A stretch of 64,000 bases of DNA, from NCBI GenBank assembly GCA_027475525.1, contig JAMWFC010000082.1:1612001-1676000 (forward strand). The letters run 5' to 3'. Of this stretch, positions 32,550-42,849 are shown one piece after another. Below the pieces are notes generated by a model, which ran no database searches, was not told the DNA's origin, and saw only the letters and a list, made by a program, of their open reading frames with translations. The number at the start of each line of letters is the position of its first letter. The stretch's first letter is position 1. A program made the position numbers and the translations under genes. Origin of the DNA: Macrolepiota albuminosa (lineage: Eukaryota; Basidiomycota; Agaricomycetes; Agaricales; Agaricaceae).

Positions 32550-35056
32550 ATGACACGCGCAGCAACCCACCGTAACTCTCCGAGCAATTCTACAGAGAAA
32601 CTCATTCAAGACGCTCTTAGAGACCTGAAAAATGGAGTATTTCATACAGTGGCAGATGCTGCAAGGTATTACAAAGTCTATAAAAGTACACTCTGGCGTC
32701 GACACCATGGGTTGACACAACCAAAGAAGAAAGCCCACAGTGGCCAAATGCTCCTCACACCTGCACAAGAAAATGCCCTGGTTGAATGGATCAAATATCT
32801 TGGTACCACAGGCCACCCTGTAAGCCGCAAGACCCTGGGCCCGAAGGTTGAAGCCGTGCTTCCAGAGAATAAGAAGCATCCAATATCAAAAGGATGGATA
32901 CGTCGATTCCTCCAACGCCATCCTGACATCAAATTGGCTCGTGGTAGTGGCCTGGACCCAAAACGTGCACGAGCCTTTAACTATACAACCGTTCACAATT
33001 ATTTTCGGCAACTATGTGAACATATGAAAAAACACGACATACCTTGGGAAAATGTCTACAACATGGATGAAAAAGGTGTTCAGATGGGTGGTAGTCGCAA
33101 AGGAAAGGCCGAAAAGTTTCTCTTTGACTTCATGGACAAGTCTCAATACAGGCTGAAGAGCGACGATCTTCAGCTTGTTACAATCATTGAAACTGTATGT
33201 GCGGATGGTACTTACACCATTAAACCATGTTTCGTGTTTCCAGGAGGGCAGAGTATGTTTACAGAGTGGTTTGAGGAGCCTGATGTACTGTGCGTGAGAA
33301 GTTAATATTTTATTAAATGTGTCGACTCATAAATGTTGCTAGGATTGCGACATCTGAGAATGGATGGACAGATGATGAGATAGGGCACCAGTGGTTCAAA
33401 AAACAATTTGTTCCAAAAGCTACAGAGAGAAACAAGTCAGGAAAACCTATCCTTTTAATCTACGATGGACATGGATCACATACCTCACTCGAAATCATAG
33501 AATTTGCTCTCAAGAACAATGTCCACCTATTTTGCCTTCCACCCCATACTACACATAGGCTGCAGCCTCTAGATGTTGGAGTCTTTTCACCACTTTCAAC
33601 TGCCTGGTCTAATCGTTGCGCAATAATACTTGAAGAGAGAGGAGAAGGGATGGAACTTCGAGATGTTGTAAGGGAGTATATGATGGCACGAAATGAATCC
33701 TTCAAAAGTGAAACCATCAAACGTGCCTGGTGTAATGCAGGTATCAATCCAGAACGAACTGATGCTTTTAACGAGTCAGATATTAATCCGGGAATTTTCA
33801 AAGAAAGTGATTTCGCACCAAGTCATTCAACTTCCATCAAATCCCAAGGAATCTGGGCAAAAACTCGGCTTCCTCGAGCACCAGACGCATCTTCCGATGA
33901 TTTTATCCCTGCTGATGGACCAACATACACCATTGACTCTGACAGTAGTGACAGTGATGATGATGGTTATGATGAATCAGATCCAAGTGGACAAGAAGAT
34001 GAAGAAGACGAAAGGACAGAGGATGAGGAGAGTGACGTGGAGGAAGAGCAAAGTGGGTTAGAAGAAAGCCTGGGAGAGCATCAAAGAAGCATTGCAACAT
34101 GTGCCAAAACACCTGCACATCACGCGTCAAACCATCAGCCTGAAACGTTACTCATGCGCTTGCCATGCTCACCATTGACACCGATGACACCTACACCACT
34201 CCGACACACACGATCCATGACTCAGTCCCTTTCTTCTCCAGCCTCCTCTACACCTGTCAGGCCAAGTCTGTCTTCTGAAAAGCGATGTATCAATCTTGAA
34301 AGTCGCGTTGCAGCACTTGAGACTCAGCTCAAGCTAGTTCAAGATCAGTGTGACTCTGCAGAACTTCAGATTGTCTATTGTAACCGTGAAAATGCTCTAC
34401 TCCGCCGTCAAATTCATTTACGCACAGAAAAATCAAAGCAAGGACGACGAATCAATACATCTGCCCGAGTGATGACGTCAGAGGAGGGGCTAGCAGAGGC
34501 AAGGAAAGAGCGGGCAATTCGGAAGGAGAAGGACAGACAGAAGGCAGAAAAGAAGGCCAAGAAAGATGCAGTGGACAAGGAAAACTTGATTCGTCGAGCC
34601 ACAATGGGTACGCAGATGCTCTTTTCTGGTACAATCAGAGGCCAGAACAAGACGGCACTTCAAGATCTTGCCTCGGTTCTTGGTTTATCTATAAACGGCA
34701 CAAAGGCTGACTTACAGGATCGTATCGAGGCTAAGTTCACTGAGGATGAAGATTTGAAGAGTAAACCACAATTTGTTGGTTTATTTCGTCGCAAACGCAC
34801 TGCTCCTGAAGATTCAAGTCTGGGTAACGGCACACCACTACAACGTCGTCGACTTGACCCGTCCAATACTCCTTCATCTGATTTCCCTCCGACTCATTTC
34901 TCTGCGACTTTGACTCAAATTAATCCCATTCCCGTGGATCATCGTGCTCAGGATCTGAGTCTACAGGCTGGTCCTTCGACACATCAGGGACTTTATTCCT
35001 ACCCCATAGATAGAACATATTACACTGGTGCATACTATTATAACTTTCCACAGTAA
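32550..35056 (+). CDS. Pogo/Tigger-like transposase with DD35D core and SAP domain
   Basis: Exons 32550-33289 and 33343-35056; the 53-nt intron starts GTGCGTGAG and ends GCTAG. 817 residues from MTRAATHRN; an ATG at 32499 would add 17. N-terminal Psq-type helix-turn-helix (VADAARYYKVYKSTLWRRHH), then a CENP-B-like domain (GWIRRFLQRHPDI). Catalytic core: NMDEKGVQMG, LLIYDGHGSH and LQPLDVGVF, with 35 residues between the second and third Asp. An acidic linker, a Glu/Lys-rich coiled coil and a C-terminal SAP motif (ALQDLASVLGLSINGTKADL) follow. The enzyme excises and inserts its element at TA. The SAP domain (chromatin/AT-rich DNA binding) is an unusual extra, not needed in simple pogo transposases. 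Confidence 0.9.
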
Positions 35057-35333
35057 TATATCTCAATTTAGAAAGCCAAACGAACCTTATTGCGAGCCTT
35101 TGCGTGCGATTGTGAGCGGAGTCAGGATTTGAGATGTGACCATGCGTGACCGGCGGTTGCATATCTACGTACTTTTGGTATGTCGTGCTCGGCCATTGGC
35201 CGACGAAGTTTCCTCTCAAGTTTTTCGCAAATAAAAAATGTAGACCTTGAGATTGGATGTTCTTCTAGTTGATACAAAAAAATCAAGGTCATAAGCTGAA
35301 GGGACGGAGCTACAGAAAATCTTTTGTTCAAAA

Positions 35334-35357
35334 GTTGCATATCTCGTCACGGCACAG
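35334..35357 (+). repeat. Right terminal inverted repeat of the Pogo element
   Basis: 24 bp, perfect partner of 32103-32126, followed by the TA target duplication. Confidence 0.93.
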
Positions 35358-35469
35358 TACAACTATATATATCATGAATGTGTAGATACATGTACCCTCA
35401 GTTCCGTTTACACGACACTGTACCTAGATTGAACACTTACTGTGTAATTTTCTAGGTACATACAATACA

Positions 35470-36262
35470 GTTCTGTTTACATGGCACTCTCCATCACCAC
35501 CTCTTGCTCAGAGCTGAACTCTCTATAGTCACTCTTGTCTGAAAGACAGATGGCCTTGGCTTCCAGGCACAGCCTCCTTCTGCTGGGTGGTAACCAGCTC
35601 ATCATATTGTGCAGGTGTGCATGGGTCTGTGATCAGCATGACCACTGGATACTGTGCTGGTATCTGTGTAGGTAGCATGAATGACATTTGAGCTGGATGA
35701 GCTCATTTGGGTAGGTTATCTGGAAAATCAACAACTTTCAACCTAGTGGTGGCTTGTGGCCACAATGCTGTTGTAATGGCCCTGGCTTATTCAGAGCATG
35801 TAAGATGATGGGGGAGAGGCTGAGCCACTGGAGGGGCAGGCATGATATACACCAGATCTCACCTTCCTAGCTCAGTATAAGCAACAACAGTAGGCACTTT
35901 GGGTGCCACAGTGACTGGAATGGGCTCTAGAACTGGAGCTACAGATGAAGCAGTTTTCTGCTGGCTCAATGACAACTCAGCCAACAGATCACTGACAGCA
36001 GACAGTGGTTCTATAGCCTGGACCTGTGAGGCCACAAGTGCACTTGTGATGACAGAATAAGGCTACAGGCTGCTTGGGAGAATGCAGATTGTGCTGCTGT
36101 GGAAGCCCTTGCTTGTGGGAGCTTGATCTGTCAAGTGGGCTAGTACTTGGCCTGCCTGACCTCTATAGTTGACTTCTCATAACTCAGAATCTTGCACTTG
36201 GATGTATGATCAATCTCCTCTAGCATGTATACATGCTGTCATTTCATTAGCTCAATTTGATT
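35470..36262 (-). pseudogene. Decayed copy of the gag-like gene found at 61.9-64 kb
   Basis: Plus-strand text here parallels 63,467-63,996 over about 500 bp, for instance the part reading on the minus strand as acidic KSDY/ES-like residues, TPEQYD (bottom), and the valine-proline run VPTVVAY. It extends further toward the N-terminus (to about 36,260) than the window-edge copy. Many stops. It shows this unknown gene family is repeated and therefore probably belongs to a mobile element. Confidence 0.55.
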
Positions 36263-36394
36263 AAGCAATCCTTTGATCACAACTAATGTCAAATTATCTT
36301 GCAAAAATAAAGCCAATATGGACACTGGTTGTCCTGCAGCTTCCAGCTGCCAAAGAAGAGATTCTGGTACCAATAGCTGTTGTGCTTGGGGTGC

Positions 36395-36545
36395 ATACTC
36401 CTGCACTAGCTCTACCACAGACCTGCTGTCTGGAGACTTCTTATTTCTTCACTTTTTCACTCTTTTACCTTACTGCTTCTATTTTTAAACTCTATTAGTA
36501 CTACTTTCAGCCTCTGAGGTGCTCTAGTTCTCTCTAGACTTGTTC
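36395..36545 (-). repeat. Unknown repeat family, copy 1
   Basis: The reverse complement (CTAGAGCACCTCAGAGGCTG, then GAAAGTAGTACTAATAG and a purine-rich run) matches the starts of 37690-37887 and 40470-40690. No coding capacity. Confidence 0.5.
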
Positions 36546-37689
36546 TCTTTAGATCTCTCTCTGCCAGATGAGTAGTTATTGTGATATTCCTGACTTTCTT
36601 ACATAAGTAACAAAAAGAGAGTTATGTTCTGACAAATAGTTTTTATCTTGCCAAAGGTATGTTGAAGTCACACACATTGTGTAGTCTGTTGAGCTTTGGC
36701 TTTGCTTTCCTACACATAGACAAAAGTTTTTGTCCTGCCAAAGGCAATTTGGGTCACATGCATTATATGCTCCATTCTAGCTTTGGCTTTGCTTGTTTGC
36801 ACACAGACAAAAATTTTTGTCCAGCCAAAAGCAATTTGCATCATGTGCAATACTGTTTTTTTCATGAAAAAATAAATATTTTGTCTCTATAACAAATAAA
36901 CTTCTCATTTTTGCAATAAATAAATTTTCTTTATATCTTATCTTTATTTTTTAATAAAATTTGCATTGGTCTATGCATCTCAAATAAATATGCATGTCCT
37001 CTATTAAATATTGAATATTATATAGATTAGTATTTTTTTTCTTTATTATTCTAAATTATTTATATATTTCAATCAGCCTAGTTTATCATTGATCAGCTTC
37101 CTTTTATATTTCAAAATATTACGTCTTTATTTCAATTTCTTGTTTATTTTTTAAATAGCACATTTTCTAAATGTGATATAACTATATGCACATCTATTAT
37201 TTTAGATAGTTTTGATATTTCATCACTACATTTTTATTCTTGACATTATATTACTATATTGTTTGCTTCTGATTTGTCTACTTTACATGCTCATCGTTCT
37301 ATTTGATTTTATTATAGTTATATATTTTTAGTGTCTGAAAATTCAAACTAATGAAAAAACTCTTCACATTTTATATTTGCAGTTTCTTTCTTCTTGCTAT
37401 TTCAAATTTAATTCTATTTATTCAAGTATAGCTAAAGCTATTGTTATTAGTTTTTGCAGAAATACATTATTTATGTTTTGTACTTTTGCTCAAATTCATT
37501 TATATATTTTTTATACATACTATAATTATAAGCAAATTGTTCTTCCTGTAGATTTTTATGAGTCTATTTATTTACTTTTAAAACTAGAATCTAGTTATAA
37601 TTTATTATTTATTCTTGCTTTTTTTTTTTGAAATAAATGTCTTAGATCTCTTCAATTTAACTTGGCAGTTTGTATGCAGTCTTGAAGGG
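36546..37689. other. Extremely AT-rich stretch
   Basis: From about 36.85 to 37.66 kb the sequence is nearly all A and T with no gene. At 36655-36850 three diverged copies of a word cacacattgtg..ctttggctttgc..acacagacaaaa...tttgtcc(t/a)gccaaa repeat at about 65-70 bp. Nothing coding is supported. Confidence 0.5.
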
Positions 37690-37887
37690 GCCACACTTAT
37701 CTGATTGTCAGCTAAAGAACCTGCACCTCAAAAACTGAAAGTAGTACTAATAAGTATTGAAAGAATAAAAGCAGTAAAGTGAAAGAATAAATGAGAAAAT
37801 GAATAAAAGAGAAAAGAAGGAATAAGGAGTAAAAGAGATAAAATATGAGAAGTTCTCTGACAGTTTATATATTGTTTTTTGAGGTTA
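37690..37887 (+). repeat. Unknown repeat family, copy 2
   Basis: Starts with the shared GCTAAAGAACC...GCACCTCAAA block and a long A/G-rich run, as in 40470-40690. Its right side is cut by the Tc1/mariner insertion at 37888, so that element landed in or at the edge of this repeat. Confidence 0.5.
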
Positions 37888-38109
37888 CAGTGGCTCAAAA
37901 AACTGTCCCAATGTTTCATACTTTTTGAAAGATGACATTGGCATAAAGGATGGGAAGTACTTAAAATCCTGATTAAATCACGTAAAATACTATGGCATCG
38001 TAGCTACAAAATGAATGTAAGTTTATGTAATCAAGATCAAAACTGATAGAGCAATAGCCATTTTAAAATATTCACTCATTGGGACAGTTTTTTGAGCATC
38101 TCTAATTTT
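37888..38109 (+). repeat. Left 222-bp terminal unit of the Tc1/mariner element
   Basis: Outer motif at 37894-37913, inner inverted copy at 38077-38096 (CATTGGGACAGTTTTTTGAG). The whole unit is about 90 percent alike, by eye, to the reverse complement of 39273-39494. Confidence 0.85.
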
Positions 38110-38114
38110 AGTAT

Positions 38115-39140
38115 CTAGTACTTTGTATGTCCTCCATTTGCCTTGATAACTGCTTGAATCCTTCTAGGCATGCTTTCTATTAGTCTTTGGCATACCTCTG
38201 GTGGTATTTCATCCCACTCCTTTGCAACCCTCTCCCATAATTCATGCACACCATAAGGAGGTGTTTCATACTGCCTAAGTTGCTCTTTGAGGTACTTCCA
38301 GAGATGTTCAATAGGGTTGAGATCAGGGGATTGGGCTAGCCACCAAAGGACATTAAAGTTGTTGTCCTCAAACCACTTGTCAGCCCTCTTGGAGTTGTGT
38401 TTGGAGTTATTGTCCTGTTGAAAGTAGTAGGCACCCTCCTCCATCTCCAACTTCTCAAAGTTCTCCTTTGCTCCATCATCTAAAATTTCACAGTACTGCT
38501 CTGCATTCATGATCCCCACCACCTCTACAAGCTTTTCTACCCCATTCCAACTCATACAGCCCCATACCATGAGATTATTCCCTCCTCCATGCTTCACAGT
38601 AGGTGTAGTTGTTCAGTCTTGAAATGTCTTCTTCTTGTAGCTTCCACACATACTGCTTCCCATCTGACCCAATCCTATTAATCTTTGTCTCATCTGTCCA
38701 CAACACCCTTTTCCAGTCCTCTATAGTCCAGTTCTGATGCTTCTGAGCCCATTTAAGCTGTAGTTGTCAATGTTTAGCTTTGAGCATAGGAACTTTTCTC
38801 TTGGTAGCAGACCAATACCCCTCCTCCTTCAACACATTCCAGACAGTCTTGAAAGAGACAGGGTTGGAAATGATGTTGTTGATAAAATTAGTGGCCTGGA
38901 CAGCTGTATCAAGTCTCCTAGTTGAGATTTGTCAAACAATAGCCTGTTTATCACATGGAATAAGCTTAGCAGGATGGCCTCCAGGATGGTTTTCCTTGTC
39001 CATCTCCAACTCTCTACCAATCCTCCCAGTAGTAGACTTACCTAGACCAGTTTGAGCTCCAATCTGACCAGAGAATACCCTTGAGCAAGAAAAGAAGCAA
39101 CAGTAGAGTGTTGTGCAGAAGGAATAGGTTTCATGATAGT
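38115..39140 (-). pseudogene. DD34E Tc1/mariner transposase (broken)
   Basis: Reading down from about 39140: a helix-turn-helix remnant GLGKSTTGRIGREL, the first Asp in VLWTDETKINRIGSDGK (about 38700-38650), then a 160-codon open frame (38597-38115) with the second Asp in YYFQQDNNSKHNS and the Glu in QSPDLNPIEHLWKYLKEQL. Exactly 34 residues separate that Asp and Glu. Two TGA stops (about 38935 and 38767) and a shift near 38,600-38,630 disable it. Confidence 0.8.
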
Positions 39141-39272
39141 GGTTGAAGGTCAAGATGTGGTTCAACCAGCTTGAACTACTCCCAAATATATCTAAACATG
39201 GTCACATGACTTTGGTTATATTCCCACATGCAACTTACTCTTTATTTCTGAGTAAAATAAGGATAAACCTGA

Positions 39273-39494
39273 AAAATTAGAGATGCTCAAAAAACTGTCC
39301 CAATGAGTGAATATTTTAAAATGGCTATTGCTCCATCAGTTTTGATCTTGATTACATAAGCCTAAATTCATTCTGTAGCTATGATGCCATAGTATTTTAC
39401 ATGATTTAATCAGGATTTTACATACTTCCCATCCTTCATGCCAATGTCATCTTTCAAAAAGTATAAAACATTGGGACAGTTTTTTGAGCCACTG
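39273..39494 (-). repeat. Right 222-bp terminal unit of the Tc1/mariner element
   Basis: Inverted partner of 37888-38109, with inner motif at about 39284-39304 and outer motif ending at 39494 followed by TA. Confidence 0.85.
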
Positions 39495-39496
39495 TA

Positions 39497-40469
39497 TCTT
39501 GTGTTTAGTAGTTGCTTTGCAAAGATGGTACTGAGTCTTGTAAAGCACTTGTACCATTATATATATAGTCAAGGAGGATATATGCTGAATAGGGCTGCTA
39601 GTTAGAAAACATGTGTAGATATAGAATTACAATTATTATTGCAAGATTGAAGAATAAATACTTATAAGTATTTATAATTATCAAGTCATTATTAGGTTCT
39701 ATGAGTTCAGTTCCTAACAATATTGTTGATATATACTTTAATATACTTTAAATCTCCCTCTGCCAGCTATATGACTGAGCCATAGCCTTCAGAAGTTGTT
39801 TTTACATATGACTTTAGATATATTATAGCATGACATGTTTTATTTTTAAGCTATGTATTGCATTTTCTCCCACTATATTCACCAGATCACAGCTTTATTA
39901 AAAAGAGTTTTAGTTGCTATATATTATATTTTTATTAGGCTAATTAATAATAATATCAACTTTTAATTTTAAATAAAAAAACATCTTTGTTATTATTATA
40001 TAGAATATCAGAACAGTTAATTGCTTGAATATGATTTTATTGAAGCATTTTTTACTGCTATTAAAGTAAAAAAGACTTTTGGTTAATTTTAGAACTGTAA
40101 TAATCTCCATAATAAAAAAAATTATATATATTTATGTGAATGTAAGGGCGACCTCTAGAGGCTGTGGCTCAGTCACACAGCTGGCAGAGGGAGATCCAAA
40201 GTATATTAGAATATATACTGACAATATCAAGGTAGCTACTCACCTGGCAGAGGGAGATCCAAAGAGAACAAGTCTGGGGATTCCCTATGCCAGGTTGGAC
40301 GCTTCTGGGGCCTCTGAAGCATGGGAAACAACTGTACAGTACAACAAAACCTTAAAAACTCGAAAATTGACTAACCAAACAAGTGTGCAAACAAAGGAGG
40401 AAAACTCCGGACTTTAGAAGTCAGAAAGGCAAACTCCGGCTTATCTAAGCAGCCTGGAGCGGTGCTGAA
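39497..40469. other. AT-rich non-coding stretch
   Basis: No gene. At 40177-40265 the 21-bp word ctggcagagggagatccaaa(g) occurs twice, 63 bp apart, in a small GC-richer island (40,140-40,330). Origin unknown. Confidence 0.45.
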
Positions 40470-40690
40470 GGGCCCACACTTGTCTAAGTGATAGCTAAAG
40501 AACCAGAGCACCTCAAAGGTTGAGAATAGTACTAACAGATAGTGTTGAAAAAGTAGTAACAGCAAGATGAGAGAATGATAAAAGAAATAAGGAAGTGAAT
40601 GAAAGGAGAGTGAAGAAATAAAGAGTGAAAGAAGAAAGGAATGAGGAGTCCCCTGATAGTGAAGAAGCTATTAAATATAAGCAAATATCA
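40470..40690 (+). repeat. Unknown repeat family, copy 3
   Basis: Longest copy: GGGCCCACACTTGTCTAAGT, then GCTAAAGAACC, GCACCTCAAAGG and about 130 bp of A/G-rich sequence ending near GTCCCCTGATAG. Could be an LTR or MITE remnant; ends not defined. Confidence 0.5.
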
Positions 40691-42280
40691 ATTAAATCAA
40701 GTGATAGCACAAGCTCCAAGAATTTTTTGTTGGTGAAGAAATTCTAATTTTGCCTATTTCTACATATTCCTTGAAAAATTAATAGGACTTGCTGTTTTAC
40801 TAACAATAAAGCTCAACTTAATCAATTCTCAACATTCAGCATCTCTAAGATTGTAATCTTTGCACCATGCATATAGAGACAGTAGAAAAGAAATTTGAAA
40901 AGGCATATAGTAGTGAGAACTAAGTTATCAGCACTATAAATATAGTATAAGATGGCAAGTCACTATGACTGACAGTTATGCAACTTATTAATTATATTTA
41001 CAAAACTTTTTGAAACATTTAAACCTGATTTTGATCATTTTGAAAATCAAATAAAAATTATTTTTTTTACTAAATCATAAGAGCTGGCACTTTAAAATCA
41101 GAAGGAAAAGACTATTTGATTCAAAGATGCATCAAGAACCTCTGTAAAATCTGCTTATAGTATAAAGCATAACAATTTCATTCTTTATGACTGATTATAG
41201 TCTTTGTCTTTCTAGATTACCACTCTAACATCTCTCTAGAGACAGATTTGTAAACATTTTTAGTTAAAAGTGAATGAATGGTGCTTTGAGCTTCTCATAG
41301 TTTATTTTATCATAGATACTCAGAAATGTCTTATATGCAGAGATCACTGCATTTTATGATAAACTCAAGAGACTATATGTTAAATTTAAAAACTCTAACT
41401 TGCTTCTGGAATTTTTAATGCAGTGATAAAAATTCAGAGCACAGATGCATAGTTGTTTAGAGAGGCACTTTCAAGTAATATATAATTTACTTATTAAACA
41501 AGGTAAATTTAATATCACAAATTTGGCTTAAGTTATATAAAGTCACACAGAATAATATAATCATGTTTTGCATAAATATGTCACATTGTATAATATTATA
41601 AGTTTTATAACACACTTACTGCTGGTGCTAAAAACTGTTTTCAACAGAAAAAGCAAAAAAAAAATGTGTCATATGATTTTTTTTGCATTGGAAAAAGGCA
41701 TTTTCTATTGGCCCTAACCTTTTTCTATTATAAATATATGCCTCTAAAATAGCATAACACATTTCTTTTCTACTTTTTTCTTAGTTGCTAGCAGTAGTAT
41801 CTTATGAACAAATAAAAAATTACTGTAGCTAAAGCTGCAAGCAAAGAAGAGATTGGCAAAAATAGGCAGAATATTTATTATAGAGATTAATATGAGAAAT
41901 TTCAAGTAAAAAAATATGTTTTATGATCTTTTATTAATATTTGTATTAGTAGACTATAAAGAAGAATTAAAGGTTAAAAGAATAAATCCAGCTCTAAACT
42001 TTAAAGTATGCAGCCACAATTACGTCTTGTATAAACACATTGCTGAAGAGATACAGATAATTGTAATATTACAAATTTTTTATAGACTAAATGGCAATAG
42101 GTTAATTTAGATATTCATAGTGCTCATACTACTATATTTTTGCATATATTACAAGATATTGCTATTTACCATTAAAAATCTCTAAATCAATGCAGTTGTT
42201 TTTCTTAACATTGCAACTTCAGACAGAGCTATTATTAAAAAAAAAGCTGTAAAATAATTATAACATTGGTAGATAATAGC
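40691..42280. other. AT-rich non-coding stretch
   Basis: About 1.6 kb, strongly AT-rich, no frame above 65 codons and no recognised repeat. Possibly mutated ancient transposon sequence. The Helitron's structured end begins at its right border. Confidence 0.5.
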
Positions 42281-42285
42281 TTGCA

Positions 42286-42345
42286 CGAGCTACGATTCGT
42301 GCCTTCGGCACGAATTTCGTAGCTCGTTGGGGGCTTCGCCCCCAA
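42286..42345 (-). other. Helitron 3'-terminal hairpins
   Basis: A 41-nt near-perfect hairpin (42286-42326; arms CGAGCTACGA and matching TCGTAGCTCG, inner CGTGCC TTC GGCACG) adjoins a second one (42327-42345; TTGGGGGC TTC GCCCCCAA). Such stems near the 3' end act as the replication terminator of Helitrons (family knowledge). Confidence 0.6.
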
Positions 42346-42532
42346 ACCCCCCCCCAACTAAGCCTCCACCCTAACCTCACTTCGTTCGGTTAGGGCTCCA
42401 AGTATGTATAGGTAACTTAGCCTCCACCCCAACCTCACTTCGTTCGGTTAGGGCTCCAAGTATGTATATAAGTAACTCAGCCTTCACCCCAACCTCACTT
42501 CGTTCGGTTAGGGGTTCCAAATATGTATATTC
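42346..42532. repeat. Three tandem copies of a 57-60 bp repeat near the Helitron 3' end
   Basis: Each copy has the word aacctcacttcgttcggttag, whose CTAACC/GGTTAG ends can pair, followed by gg(c/g)ttccaa(g/a)tatgtata. They differ by several bases, so they are not assembly duplicates. Confidence 0.75.
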
Positions 42533-42690
42533 ATAACTCAACTTCTATCATGACTTACTTTCATTATGTCTTACTGGTTCAAGCATATGTTGTTAAAGAA
42601 TAGAAAGTTCACATTTATCAAGAAATGATGTTACAATTCCAAGTTATATATATTCTATTAGTACAGTATCAACAAATATCAAGTTAGATG

Positions 42691-42849
42691 CTAAAATATA
42701 AAAGTTAGTAATAAGTAGGTAATTAACAATCATACTCACATTTGTAAACCCAAAAAATAATGCTACAATTCCAAGTTATTTGTACAGTATCAAGTTAGAT
42801 GCTAAAATATAAAGTTAGTAATAAGTAGTTAATCAAAAATCACACTTAC
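42691..42849 (-). other. Duplicated intron units at the 3' end of the Helitron gene
   Basis: Minus strand: intron 42849-42802 (GTAAGTGTG ... TACTAAC ... TTTTAG, 48 nt), exon 42801-42740 (62 nt), intron 42739-42691 (GTGAGTATG ... TACTAAC ... TTTTAG, 49 nt). Both introns follow the same GGTTTACAAAT exon end and share most bases. They lie at or after the stop codon, so they would be 3' untranslated introns. Confidence 0.55.

Larger units (their letters stand above)
32103..35357 (+). mobile_element. Complete Pogo-type DNA transposon
   Basis: 3,255 bp with perfect 24-bp terminal inverted repeats (32103-32126 and 35334-35357; outer bases CTGTGCCGTGACGAGATATG) flanked by TA on both sides (32101-32102, 35358-35359), the target site of the Tc1/mariner/pogo superfamily. 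It carries one transposase gene with a single intron and no disabling mutation that I can see. A partial internal copy of the inverted repeat (GTTGCATATCT) lies at about 35155. Perfect termini and an open gene suggest recent movement. Confidence 0.93.
37888..39494 (-). mobile_element. Tc1/mariner element with long, internally palindromic ends
   Basis: 1,607 bp between TA dinucleotides (37886-37887 and 39495-39496). The inverted termini are about 222 bp long, beginning CAGTGGCTCAAAAAACTGTC. Each terminus holds a second, inverted copy of the 20-bp motif CTCAAAAAACTGTCCCAATG at its inner border, so each end is itself a palindromic unit. The transposase between them is broken. Confidence 0.88.

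Noticed and set aside
40177..40265. Direct repeat ctggcagagggagatcc as an LTR or insertion scar
   Set aside because: Only 21 bp, 63 bp apart, without terminal motifs or coding content; insufficient to call an element.
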